NCBI GenBank assembly: GCA_902803355.1
Contig: CADCPP010000029.1
Span: forward strand, 1-12,320
DNA length: 12,320 nucleotides
Direction of reading: 5' to 3'
DNA from: an uncultured Lachnospiraceae bacterium
Lineage (GTDB): Bacteria > Bacillota > Clostridia > Lachnospirales > Lachnospiraceae
The notes beneath the pieces are model-generated. The model saw only the letters and a program-made list of their open reading frames with translations. It was not told the origin of the DNA and searched no databases. Shown in pieces: positions 6,404-12,228 of the stretch (the first letter of the stretch is position 1; each line of letters starts with the position of its first letter). The position numbers were made by a program, and so were the translations under genes.

Positions 6404-7315
6404 ATGCTTGATATTTGCCTCGCGGGAACCGGTGGCATGATGCCGCTTCCCTATCGCTGGCTGACGAGCCTCATGCTGCGCTATGAGGGCAGTCAGCTCC
6501 TCATCGACTGCGGCGAAGGCACGCAGATCGCCCTGAAAAAACGCGGCTGGAGCTTCAAGCCCATCGATATCATCTGCATCACGCATTTTCACGCAGATCA
6601 TATCAGCGGGCTCGTGGGGCTCCTGCTTACCATGGGCAACGCGGAGCGTACGGAGCCGCTCACCATGATCGGGCCGCGCGGGCTGGAACGCGTGGTGAAC
6701 GCGCTCCGCATCGTGGCGCCGGAGCTGCCCTTTCCCATCGAATTCATCGAACTGACCGAACCGTCCGTGACCATTACGGTGCGGGACTACGTGATCACGG
6801 CCTATAAGGTGCACCATGCGATCACGACCTATGGCTATGCCGTGGAGATCCCGCGGGCGGGGCGCTTTCAGGTGGAGAGGGCGCAGGCGCTGGGCCTGCC
6901 GGTCAACTGCTGGAACCGTCTGCAGAAGGGCGAAACGATCGAGTTCGAGGGCGAGACCTACTACCCTGAGATGGTGATGGGACCGCCGCGGAAAGGCCTG
7001 AAGGTGGCCTACTGCACGGACTCGCGGCCTACGCAGTCCATTGTGGACGGCGCGCGGGGAGCGGACCTGTTCATCTGCGAAGGTATGTACGGAGAGCGCG
7101 GCTCGGAGGAGCGCGCTGCGGAACATAAACATATGAATTTTGCCGAAGCGGCCACGCTGGCAAAGGCGGCAGAGGTGAAGGAACTGTGGCTGACTCATTT
7201 CAGCCCGGCGCTCAATCATCCGGAGGAATATATCGACGTCGCGCGGGAGATCTTTCCGAACACGAAGACCGGCACCGACGGCATGAGCAGAACGCTGAAG
7301 TTTGAGGAAGAGTGA
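6404..7315 (+). CDS. rnz: Ribonuclease Z (tRNA 3' endonuclease, metallo-beta-lactamase fold)
   Basis: A 303-residue zinc endonuclease that removes the 3' trailer of tRNA precursors. The metal-binding HxHxDH is H61-F-H63-A-D65-H66. The other expected ligands are visible as the His of AYKVHH, the Asp of YCTDS, the His of AEHKHM and the His of LTHFS. The opening LAGTGGMMPLP matches the family GTG start, and the RNase Z insert (exosite-like) is recognisable as LPVNCWNRLQKGET through MGPPRKG, which argues against a generic MBL hydrolase. The length is the usual 300-310 aa. The gene starts 3 nt after the rimI stop and ends 79 nt before the preferred tsaD start, so it sits inside the t6A operon. Its ribosome binding site is weak, suggesting coupled translation. 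Confidence 0.92.
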   Translation: MLDICLAGTGGMMPLPYRWLTSLMLRYEGSQLLIDCGEGTQIALKKRGWSFKPIDIICITHFHADHISGLVGLLLTMGNAERTEPLTMIGPRGLERVVNALRIVAPELPFPIEFIELTEPSVTITVRDYVITAYKVHHAITTYGYAVEIPRAGRFQVERAQALGLPVNCWNRLQKGETIEFEGETYYPEMVMGPPRKGLKVAYCTDSRPTQSIVDGARGADLFICEGMYGERGSEERAAEHKHMNFAEAATLAKAAEVKELWLTHFSPALNHPEEYIDVAREIFPNTKTGTDGMSRTLKFEEE

Positions 7316-7394
7316 GGGAAGATCAGCCTTCCGGCGAAAGCCTTCCGATCCTCAGAATGAATCAGGTAATAACACGGAAAGAGTTAATAAAACG

Positions 7395-8405
7395 GTGGAA
7401 AATATTCGTATCCTGGCAATAGAAAGCTCCTGCGATGAGACAGCGGCGGCGGTCGTGATGAACGGCCGGCAGGCGCTGTCCAATGTGATCTCCTCGCAGA
7501 TCGCTCTTCATACGCAGTACGGCGGTGTGGTGCCGGAGCTTGCGAGCCGCATGCATATCGAGGCCATCGATCCGGTGATCCGGGCGGCGCTTCGTGAGGC
7601 CGGCTGCACCTTTGATGAGATCGACGCCATTGCCGTGACCAACGGCCCCGGCCTTGTGGGCGCGCTGCTCGTGGGCGTGGCAGAAGCGAAGGCGATCGCC
7701 TTTGCGTTAGATAAACCGCTGCTGGGGATCAACCACATTGAAGGGCATGTCAGCGCAAACTTCCTGGAGCATCCCGAGCTCGAACCGCCTTTTCTTGCCC
7801 TGATCGTGTCCGGCGGCCATACGAACCTCGCGAGGGTAAAGGACTACGGCGAATTTGAGATCATCGCGCGGACCAGAGACGATGCGGCAGGCGAGGCTTT
7901 TGACAAGGTCGCGCGGGCGATCGGCCTGGGCTATCCGGGCGGTCCGAAGCTGGAAAAAGCCGCGAGGGGCGGCGATCCGAATGCCTATCCCATCCCGCGC
8001 GGCAAGGTGGATGATAGCGCCTACGATTTCAGCTTCAGCGGCATGAAATCCGCCGTGCTGAACCTGATCAACCATGCGGAAATGACCGGGGAGACGATCC
8101 GGCAGGAGGATATGGCAGCCTCCTTCCAGGCAGCCGTTGTGGATGTGCTGACAGACCGTGCCGTACGCGCGGTAAAGGAGTTCGGCGAGAAGAAGCTGGT
8201 GCTTGCCGGGGGTGTGGCTGCCAACTCCGCGCTCCGCGAGGGACTGGCAAAAGCGCTGAAGAAGGTGCGTGCCGAGCTGATCGTTCCGAGCCCCATCTTC
8301 TGTACGGACAATGCCGCCATGATCGGTGCGGCGGCCTACTACCACTATGTCAAAGGGGAGAGAGCGGATCTGTCTCTGAACGCCATTCCCGGTCTGGAAC
8401 TATAA
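7395..8405 (+). CDS. tsaD: tRNA t6A transferase TsaD
   Basis: A 336-residue ASKHA enzyme that transfers threonylcarbamoyl from TC-AMP to A37 of tRNA in complex with TsaB and TsaE. Key features are ILAIESSCDET at the N-terminus, the metal-binding HIEGH (H114 and H118), ALIVSGGHT, the FDFSFSGMK-like YDFSFSGMK, and PIFCTDNAAMIG near the end, carrying the third metal ligand. The start is uncertain. The frame opens at TTG 7302, inside the rnz 3' end, which would add 31 non-conserved residues. GTG 7395 gives the family length and places the core immediately after it, with a modest purine stretch GGAAAGAG 11 nt upstream, so I prefer it. It closes the t6A block and is followed 80 nt later by the DUF1847 gene. 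Confidence 0.95.
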   Translation: MENIRILAIESSCDETAAAVVMNGRQALSNVISSQIALHTQYGGVVPELASRMHIEAIDPVIRAALREAGCTFDEIDAIAVTNGPGLVGALLVGVAEAKAIAFALDKPLLGINHIEGHVSANFLEHPELEPPFLALIVSGGHTNLARVKDYGEFEIIARTRDDAAGEAFDKVARAIGLGYPGGPKLEKAARGGDPNAYPIPRGKVDDSAYDFSFSGMKSAVLNLINHAEMTGETIRQEDMAASFQAAVVDVLTDRAVRAVKEFGEKKLVLAGGVAANSALREGLAKALKKVRAELIVPSPIFCTDNAAMIGAAAYYHYVKGERADLSLNAIPGLEL

Positions 8406-8421
8406 GGGATTCGGTTATTAT

Positions 8422-8460
8422 GAAGAGCGGTGCGCCGCTTCTTCGCAGATCTCCGCTGCG
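8422..8460 (+). other. Two consecutive stem-loops in the tsaD-DUF1847 gap
   Basis: The first is GAAGAGCGG (8422-8430) against CCGCTTCTTC (8435-8444) with one bulged base and loop TGCG. The second is CGCAG (8444-8448) against CTGCG (8456-8460). Neither has a following U-tract, so they are unlikely to terminate. They may mark a transcript processing or stability point between the t6A genes and the next gene. The ribosome binding site GAGGAAGGA lies just after. Confidence 0.4.
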
Positions 8461-8485
8461 AGCGTGAGGAAGGAAAAGATCAAGC

Positions 8486-9148
8486 ATGGAAGGAAAATTC
8501 AGCTGCGCAGACTGCTATGTAAAGGCCTGCAGAACAAAAACAGAGGAAAAATATCCTGTATTCTGCCCGACAAAGAACCTTGAACCGGAAACCCTGAAGG
8601 AGGTCATGGAGGAGTATGCGGACGAGGAGACGAAAGCCTTCGCCCGGGAATCGGCCGTGATCGAGTCGGACTATTACTGCAAACTGACCCGTGTGGAGGA
8701 AACAGTCGAATTCATCAGACGCATGGGATATCACAAGATCGGTGTAGCCACCTGCGTCGGCCTTCTGGATGAAGCGCGTACCTTTACGAAGATCCTGCGG
8801 GCGTACGGTCTGGACGTCTATACCGTCTGCTGCAAGTGCGGCGCCGTTGACAAAACAGCCATCGGCGTACCGGAGGAGAAGAAGCTGAACAAGGGCAGCG
8901 GCCATGAATCCATGTGCAATCCGATCCTTCAGGCAAAGCTGCTGGAGCAGGAGGGCACGGAACTGAATATCATGATCGGCCTCTGCGTGGGGCACGATAC
9001 GCTTTTCCTGCAGCACTCCGCCGCGCCTGTTACGGTGCTGGTGGTCAAGGACAGGGTGCTCTGCCATAACCCTGTGGCGGCGCTGTACCAGGCCAATACC
9101 GGTTATTCCCGCTTTAAGGACGTTCTGGATCCGTCCGGAAAGCCCTGA
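8486..9148 (+). CDS. DUF1847 family Cys-rich, predicted metal-binding protein
   Basis: A 220-residue soluble protein with 12 cysteines. The N-terminal cluster C7-x2-C10-x4-C15-x11-C27 followed by TLKEVMEEYADEE is typical of DUF1847, found mainly in anaerobes and thought to bind metal. The middle (GVATCVGLLDEARTF, residues 86-100) and the CCKCG cluster (115-119) are followed by NIMIGLCVGHDTLF (161-174) and KDRVLCHNP (188-196), all characteristic of the family. No function is established. No signal peptide or membrane segment is seen. The ATG follows AGGAAGGA at about 10 nt. It is co-directional with tsaD after 80 nt, and no promoter is obvious in that gap, so it may be the last gene of the run. 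Family name is fairly secure; role unknown. Confidence 0.85.
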   Translation: MEGKFSCADCYVKACRTKTEEKYPVFCPTKNLEPETLKEVMEEYADEETKAFARESAVIESDYYCKLTRVEETVEFIRRMGYHKIGVATCVGLLDEARTFTKILRAYGLDVYTVCCKCGAVDKTAIGVPEEKKLNKGSGHESMCNPILQAKLLEQEGTELNIMIGLCVGHDTLFLQHSAAPVTVLVVKDRVLCHNPVAALYQANTGYSRFKDVLDPSGKP

Positions 9149-9171
9149 CGGCCTGAAAAAAGAGGCCTGAT

Positions 9172-9221
9172 CTTCGGAAAAAACGAAGAATTAATAATCG
9201 TAAGTTTTCCGGCGTTTTTCC
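9172..9221 (+). terminator. Weak candidate terminator after the DUF1847 gene
   Basis: The hairpin CTTCG-GAAAAAA-CGAAG is at 9172-9188. A longer alternative pairing joins GGAAAAAACG (9176-9185) with CGTTTTTCC (9213-9221) and leads into the T-rich CTTATTTGTTTG. A preceding GGCCT/AGGCC stem is at 9150-9167. None is a textbook hairpin plus T-run, so termination here may be partial. Confidence 0.35.
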
Positions 9222-9233
9222 TTATTTGTTTGC

Positions 9234-9262
9234 TTGTATCGCACACGGAGAAGGGATAAAAT
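9234..9262 (+). promoter_or_regulatory. Promoter of the short-chain dehydrogenase gene
   Basis: TTGTAT (9234-9239) and TAAAAT (9257-9262) are 17 nt apart, giving a start near 9269 and a leader of about 38 nt that contains GGAGG (9295-9299). The predicted start falls inside the palindrome at 9264-9280, a possible operator. TATAAT at 9285-9290 is too close to the ribosome binding site to serve as the -10 of a translated message. Confidence 0.65.
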
Positions 9263-9263
9263 A

Positions 9264-9280
9264 GTGTATATCTACTACAC
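9264..9280. promoter_or_regulatory. Palindrome over the predicted SDR transcription start
   Basis: GTGTA (9264-9268) and TACAC (9276-9280) flank a 7-nt centre immediately downstream of the -10 box. A dyad at this place is where a repressor site would lie. No family of regulator can be named from it, and no regulator gene is adjacent. Confidence 0.4.
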
Positions 9281-9306
9281 CAAATATAATATATGGAGGC
9301 ATTACC

Positions 9307-10047
9307 ATGGGTAGACTTGATGGAAAAGTAGCCATCATTACCGGTTCCACTTCCGGTATGGGACGCGATACTGCGTATCTGTTCGCCAAAGAAGGCGCCA
9401 AGGTCGTTGTGACCGGCCGTAACGAAGCCCGCGCGAAAGCGGTCGTGGACAAGATCAAAGAAGAAGGCGGCGAGGCCATCTACGTTCTGGCAGATACCGC
9501 TGATCGTTCCGCCGCGAAGGTCATCTATGACGAGACCATGAAGGCTTATGGCACTGTTGATATCCTGATCAACAACGCCGGCGTGCTCAGCCTTACCCCT
9601 GTTCAGCAGATCACTCTGGAAGAATGGGACAAGGTCTTCAACGTAAACCTGACCAGCGCCCTGCTGCTGACCCAGTACTGCGAACCCGAACTGAAGAAGA
9701 ATAAAGGCCACATCGTCAATATCTCCTCCGTTGCCGGCACTGCTGCCAAGTGGGGCCCCATCGCCTACTGCACCAGCAAATTCGCCATGGTCGGCATGAC
9801 CAGAGCCATGGCCCGCGAAATGGGTCCGGATATCCACGTCAACGGCATTGAACCCGGTGCGATCATGACCGCCATGCTGGAGAACTGCGGTGCGGATGCG
9901 ACCATCGAATTCATGAAGACGACTGCTCCTCTGCAGAGAGTCGGTAAGGGCAGCGAGATCGCGACGGCCTGCCTGTTCTTCTGCACGGAAGATTCCAGCT
10001 TCATCACCGGTCAGCTGCTTCGTGTGGACGGCGGCGTAGACGCCTGA
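9307..10047 (+). CDS. Short-chain dehydrogenase/reductase (SDR), classical type
   Basis: A 246-residue NAD(P)H-dependent oxidoreductase. The cofactor loop TGSTSGMG is at 12-19 and NNAG at 89-92. The catalytic tetrad is visible as N114, S141 (in VNISSVAG), Y154 and K158 (YCTSK). TGR at 36-38 puts an Arg after the second strand, which favours NADPH. The C-terminal FITGQLLRVDGG is the usual family end. Substrate cannot be read from sequence: a FabG-like 3-oxoacyl-ACP reductase, a hydroxysteroid dehydrogenase or a sugar/polyol dehydrogenase are all possible. There are no fatty-acid synthesis neighbours, which argues against the main FabG. It is monocistronic, with its own promoter, an excellent GGAGG 7 nt before ATG and a strong terminator. 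Codon choice looks biased to preferred codons, suggesting high expression (inference by eye). Confidence 0.93.
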   Translation: MGRLDGKVAIITGSTSGMGRDTAYLFAKEGAKVVVTGRNEARAKAVVDKIKEEGGEAIYVLADTADRSAAKVIYDETMKAYGTVDILINNAGVLSLTPVQQITLEEWDKVFNVNLTSALLLTQYCEPELKKNKGHIVNISSVAGTAAKWGPIAYCTSKFAMVGMTRAMAREMGPDIHVNGIEPGAIMTAMLENCGADATIEFMKTTAPLQRVGKGSEIATACLFFCTEDSSFITGQLLRVDGGVDA

Positions 10048-10076
10048 TCTAAGGCAGACAGAACAGCAACAAAAAA

Positions 10077-10101
10077 CAGGCGCGGCAAAATGCCGCGCCT
10101 G
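10077..10101. terminator. Bidirectional terminator between the SDR gene and hsp20
   Basis: A perfect 11-bp stem CAGGCGCGGCA/TGCCGCGCCTG encloses the loop AAA. On the + strand it is followed by TAGTTGTTTT; on the - strand by TTTTTTGTTGC, the stronger U-tract. It lies 29 nt after the SDR stop and 20 nt after the hsp20 stop, so it serves both convergent genes. Confidence 0.92.
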
Positions 10102-10121
10102 TAGTTGTTTTAGCGGGAAGT

Positions 10122-10556
10122 TTAACCTTCGATGGTGATGTAGCGGTCCTCTTCGACCTTTTTCTGAGGGACCTTCGGCAGGCTGAGGATCAGCGTACCG
10201 TTGTCGAACTTCGCCTTGATATCCTCTTCGGTAAGGTTCTCACCCACATAGAAGCTTCTGGAGACGGAACCCATATAGCGTTCACGGCGAATGTACTTTT
10301 CATTCTTGGAGTCATCCACGCTGGACTGGCGGGTGGCGGTCACGGTCAGGTAACCTTCCTTCAGCTGAGCCTTCACATCTTCCTTTTTGAAGCCGGGCAG
10401 GTCCAGATGGACTTCGTAGCCGTCATCATTTTCCTTCACATCGGCCCTCATCAGACCGCCGAGATTGCCATCATCTCTTCCGAAGCTCGTGCGGAGCGGG
10501 AAGTTCCTTTCAAAATCATCAAAGAAATCATTTCCGAAAATACTGGGCAGTAACAT
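10122..10556 (-). CDS. hsp20: Small heat-shock protein, Hsp20/alpha-crystallin family
   Basis: A 144-residue ATP-independent chaperone that holds unfolding proteins as large oligomers. The N-terminal arm (MLLPSIFGNDFFDDF) is Phe-rich as usual. The alpha-crystallin domain is about 37-132 with VKENDDGYEVHLDLPGFKKEDV and the signature FDNGTLILSLPK (about 117-128). The C-terminal I140-T141-I142 is the IxI motif used in oligomer assembly. The ATG has AGGAGG 8 nt upstream. Regulation is unusually clear: a perfect CIRCE element overlaps its promoter, so HrcA repression is expected, and the leader of about 135 nt contains several perfect hairpins. It converges with the SDR gene on a shared terminator. 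Confidence 0.97.
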   Translation of the reverse strand: MLLPSIFGNDFFDDFERNFPLRTSFGRDDGNLGGLMRADVKENDDGYEVHLDLPGFKKEDVKAQLKEGYLTVTATRQSSVDDSKNEKYIRRERYMGSVSRSFYVGENLTEEDIKAKFDNGTLILSLPKVPQKKVEEDRYITIEG

Positions 10557-10567
10557 TGTTGTTTCCT

Positions 10568-10587
10568 CCTGTTCCTATTTTCACAGG
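10568..10587 (-). promoter_or_regulatory. Hairpin touching the hsp20 Shine-Dalgarno
   Basis: In the mRNA, CCUGU (10587-10583) can pair with ACAGG (10572-10568), whose last bases are the first part of AGGAGG. The stem is 5 bp with a 10-nt loop. This could modestly mask the ribosome binding site at low temperature, as in an RNA thermometer, but no ROSE or fourU motif is matched and the stem is short. Confidence 0.3.
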
Positions 10588-10605
10588 TTTTTCGAGTCTG
10601 TGCGT

Positions 10606-10679
10606 CCGGCCTTCGGCCGGTAGTTTTGTCGTAAGATCTTTATGCTAAAGATCTTGGGGAAGGATCCCTTTTGATCCTT
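10606..10679 (-). other. Three tandem hairpins in the hsp20 5' leader
   Basis: In mRNA order they are AAGGATC (loop 6) GATCCTT at 10679-10660, AAGATCTTTA-GCA-TAAAGATCTT at 10655-10633 (perfect 10 bp), and CCGGCC-GAA-GGCCGG at 10620-10606 (perfect 6 bp). They occupy most of the leader between the predicted start (about 10692) and the ribosome binding site. No U-tract follows any of them. The likely roles are mRNA stabilisation or post-transcriptional control. Confidence 0.65.
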
Positions 10680-10698
10680 TCTCCCTCGATCTGCCCGT

Positions 10699-10727
10699 AG
10701 TATAGCACATATTGTTAGCACTCGCAA
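10699..10727 (-). promoter_or_regulatory. hsp20 promoter
   Basis: On the - strand TTGCGA (10727-10722) and TATACT (10704-10699) are 17 nt apart. The -35 box sits in the spacer of the CIRCE element and the upstream-strand arm of CIRCE fills the region between -35 and -10, so bound HrcA would block polymerase directly. Confidence 0.82.
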
Positions 10728-10741
10728 GAGGTGAGTGCTAA
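10715..10741. promoter_or_regulatory. CIRCE operator (HrcA binding site)
   Basis: TTAGCACTC (10715-10723), a 9-nt spacer, and GAGTGCTAA (10733-10741) match the CIRCE consensus at every base. CIRCE is the operator of the heat-shock repressor HrcA, whose activity depends on GroEL. In most Bacillota it controls groESL and the hrcA-grpE-dnaK operon; here it covers the -35 region of hsp20. Confidence 0.97.
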
Positions 10742-10816
10742 AAACTTTATAAATTTTTACTCCATTTATTTCTAAATGACGGAAATGGCTCAGATCACCG
10801 CAGCATGGCAAAGCCC

Positions 10817-10845
10817 TTGACGAAGTAAGGGCGGAAGGCTAAAAT
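10817..10845 (+). promoter_or_regulatory. Promoter of the two-TM protein-Nudix pair
   Basis: TTGACG (10817-10822) and TAAAAT (10840-10845) lie 17 nt apart, a near-consensus sigma-A promoter with start near 10852. The remainder of the hsp20-facing gap (10742-10816) is AT-rich at first and holds no further feature I can support. Confidence 0.75.
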
Positions 10846-10847
10846 AT

Positions 10848-10873
10848 AAAAGCTGCGAAAAGCGGAGCTTTTT
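10848..10873 (+). other. Terminator-like hairpin at the transcript start
   Basis: AAAAGCT (10848-10854) pairs with AGCTTTT (10866-10872), with two further C-G pairs inside across a G-G mismatch, and ends in TTTTT. It begins at about the predicted start site. It could be an early attenuator or a 5' protective stem; it could also be chance in an AT-rich stretch. Confidence 0.35.
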
Positions 10874-10907
10874 GCAAAATGGCAGGAAAGCACGGAGTGA
10901 GAAGAAG

Positions 10908-11438
10908 ATGCAGATCGAGATCAACGAACAAGGCAGTGAAGCCTTTTATAAGGAAACGGTCAACGCGGCGGCCCAGTACCGCTATATTCTGAAGGACCAT
11001 CATTATAAGCTGAAAGACTATTTCAAACAGTTCAGAACGCTCCTCATCGCGAGCCTGCTCGTCCTTGCGGTCAATGTCGGACTGATCATCGCCTGGGGCG
11101 GGGATACCATCCAGACGGCGGCCTCGGCGGTGCTGCTCGTCGCGGCGCTCATGTGCGGCGTTTATCTGTTCTCGCTGCACAAGGCCTGCAAGTCCATGAT
11201 GGCCGGCTGGCACAGATCTGTCCTGACGCTGGATGAGAGCGGCGCGGAGCTGGACGTGCCCGATACGCAGACGGTGAAGATCGCCCGGAAGAATCTGGCC
11301 GTAGTACGGATCTTTAACGAGAGCCTCTGCTTTGTTCCTCAGGCAGGAGCCGGCGTTGTCATTTCCGTCGACAGAAAGCTGGGGGCTGAGATCCCGGACT
11401 GGATCCGCGAGAACTGGCCGGAAGCGGAGATCATTTAA
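10908..11438 (+). CDS. Two-TM membrane protein of unknown function (possibly YcxB-like)
   Basis: A 176-residue protein. After a soluble N-terminal region (about 1-43), two hydrophobic segments follow: LLIASLLVLAVNVGLIIAW (about 45-63) and ASAVLLVAALMCGVYLFSL (about 72-90). A predicted beta-rich cytoplasmic domain ends with GAGVVISVDRKLGAEIPDWIREN. This order (beta region, helical hairpin, beta domain ending in an IP-containing stretch) resembles YcxB-like proteins, but similarity is weak and no function is assigned. The start is ATG 10908 with GGAG about 10 nt upstream; a TTG at 10872 would extend the frame by 12 residues but lies within the terminator-like hairpin. The Nudix gene follows after 33 nt, so they are likely one operon. 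Confidence 0.82.
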   Translation: MQIEINEQGSEAFYKETVNAAAQYRYILKDHHYKLKDYFKQFRTLLIASLLVLAVNVGLIIAWGGDTIQTAASAVLLVAALMCGVYLFSLHKACKSMMAGWHRSVLTLDESGAELDVPDTQTVKIARKNLAVVRIFNESLCFVPQAGAGVVISVDRKLGAEIPDWIRENWPEAEII

Positions 11439-11471
11439 GGAGGGTCCGGGAGAGGACGGAAAGGAATCCCC

Positions 11472-12053
11472 ATGTTCAATATCCGTGAGATCGATTATGA
11501 TCAGCAAGAATATGCCCGCCTTGCGGAAAAGCAGGCGGAGAGCGAGGAGATCTTCGACGGCGTGATCCTGCACGTGTTCCGCGACAAGGTGGAGCTTCCG
11601 AACGGCGATCTGTCCGTGCGTGAAGTGATCGCCCACGTGGAGGCGGTCTGCGTGGTGCCCGTGGACGCGGACGGCAACGTCATCCTGGAGCGCCAGTACC
11701 GCTACCCGATCGATGCGGTCATTACCGAGATCCCTGCCGGCAAGCTGGATAAGGAAGGCGAAGACCCGCTCGAAGGCGCAAAGCGCGAGCTGCGCGAGGA
11801 GACCGGCATCACGGCGGACAGATGGACAGACCTTGGCCTCTTTGTTCCCGCAGCTGCCTACTGCGCGGAGACCATCCGCATGTATCTTGCGCAGGACCTG
11901 CACCAGGGAAAGCAGCAGCTGGACGAGGACGAGTTCCTCGACGTGATCCGCATGCCGCTTAAGGACGCGGTGCAGCTGGTCATGGACGGGAAGAGCCCGG
12001 ATGCCAAGACCCAGGCTGCCCTGCTGAAGGCGGCAAGATTATTACATATATAA
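11472..12053 (+). CDS. nudF: Nudix hydrolase, ADP-ribose pyrophosphatase type
   Basis: A 193-residue Nudix enzyme expected to split ADP-ribose into AMP and ribose 5-phosphate with Mg2+. The Nudix box runs from G90 to I113, with the catalytic core RELREETGI (105-113). It has one more residue than the canonical G-x5-E spacing (GKLDKEGE, x6), a variant I recall from related clostridial enzymes. The preceding LERQYRYPIDAVITEIPAGK (72-91) is the usual ADPRase lead-in: RQYR, the strand contributing to the dimer-type substrate site, and E-x-PAG. The length suits NudF. Two purine-rich stretches (AAGGAGGG 11438-11445 and GGAAAGGA 11458-11465) precede the ATG; the second is at usable spacing. Alternative nucleoside-diphosphate sugars cannot be excluded as substrates. 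Confidence 0.92.
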   Translation: MFNIREIDYDQQEYARLAEKQAESEEIFDGVILHVFRDKVELPNGDLSVREVIAHVEAVCVVPVDADGNVILERQYRYPIDAVITEIPAGKLDKEGEDPLEGAKRELREETGITADRWTDLGLFVPAAAYCAETIRMYLAQDLHQGKQQLDEDEFLDVIRMPLKDAVQLVMDGKSPDAKTQAALLKAARLLHI

Positions 12054-12078
12054 AAAACAAAAAAACTCAATATTTTTG

Positions 12079-12107
12079 TTGACAAGATCGGCGGCTTTTG
12101 CTATATT
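12079..12107 (+). promoter_or_regulatory. Strong extended -10 promoter of rpmG
   Basis: A consensus TTGACA (12079-12084), 17 nt, and TATATT (12102-12107) preceded by TGC (12099-12101), making an extended -10. An A/T-rich stretch upstream (12052-12078) resembles an UP element. The expected start is near 12114, leaving a leader of about 115 nt. This is the best promoter in the window, fitting a ribosomal protein operon. Confidence 0.88.
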
Positions 12108-12126
12108 ATTTGAGCCGTCGTTTTTT
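12090..12126 (+). terminator. Hairpin plus T-run after the Nudix gene, overlapping the rpmG promoter
   Basis: GGCGGCT (12090-12096, beginning within the promoter spacer) pairs with AGCCGTC (12113-12119) through six Watson-Crick pairs and one G-U, and is followed by GTTTTTT. Transcripts arriving from the Nudix gene could stop here. The loop of 16 nt is long, so strength is doubtful. The rpmG -10 box lies within the loop. Confidence 0.4.
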
Positions 12127-12141
12127 CGGGTCTTTTTTTTT

Positions 12142-12158
12142 CGTGCCATGAGGGCGCG
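12142..12158 (+). other. Stem-loop in the rpmG leader after a T9 tract
   Basis: CGTGCC (12142-12147) pairs with GGCGCG (12153-12158) around the loop ATGAG, one G-U pair included. It follows a run of nine T (12133-12141) in the untranslated leader. The order T-run then hairpin is opposite to a terminator. No known leader motif is recognised. Confidence 0.4.
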
Positions 12159-12228
12159 GGAGACTGAGCCGGTGCGAAGAGTCGCCTGCCTCAAAACGAG
12201 TGAAAGACATTAAGGGAGGATGCATATC

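Noticed and set aside
5858..7219. A 453-codon antisense frame over rimI and rnz
   Set aside because: Shadow of two certain genes, with the same His/Arg-rich composition and no motif.
7302..7394. TTG start for tsaD giving 31 extra residues
   Set aside because: The extension is not like any TsaD, overlaps the rnz end and has no ribosome binding site; GTG 7395 gives the family length.
9285..9290. TATAAT as the -10 of the SDR gene
   Set aside because: Transcription would begin at or inside the GGAGG, leaving no usable ribosome binding site, and no -35 box fits as well as the upstream pair.
10839..11903. A 354-codon antisense frame opposite the two-TM and Nudix genes
   Set aside because: Opposes a certain Nudix enzyme and a gene with a good promoter and start; the composition is that of a complement frame.
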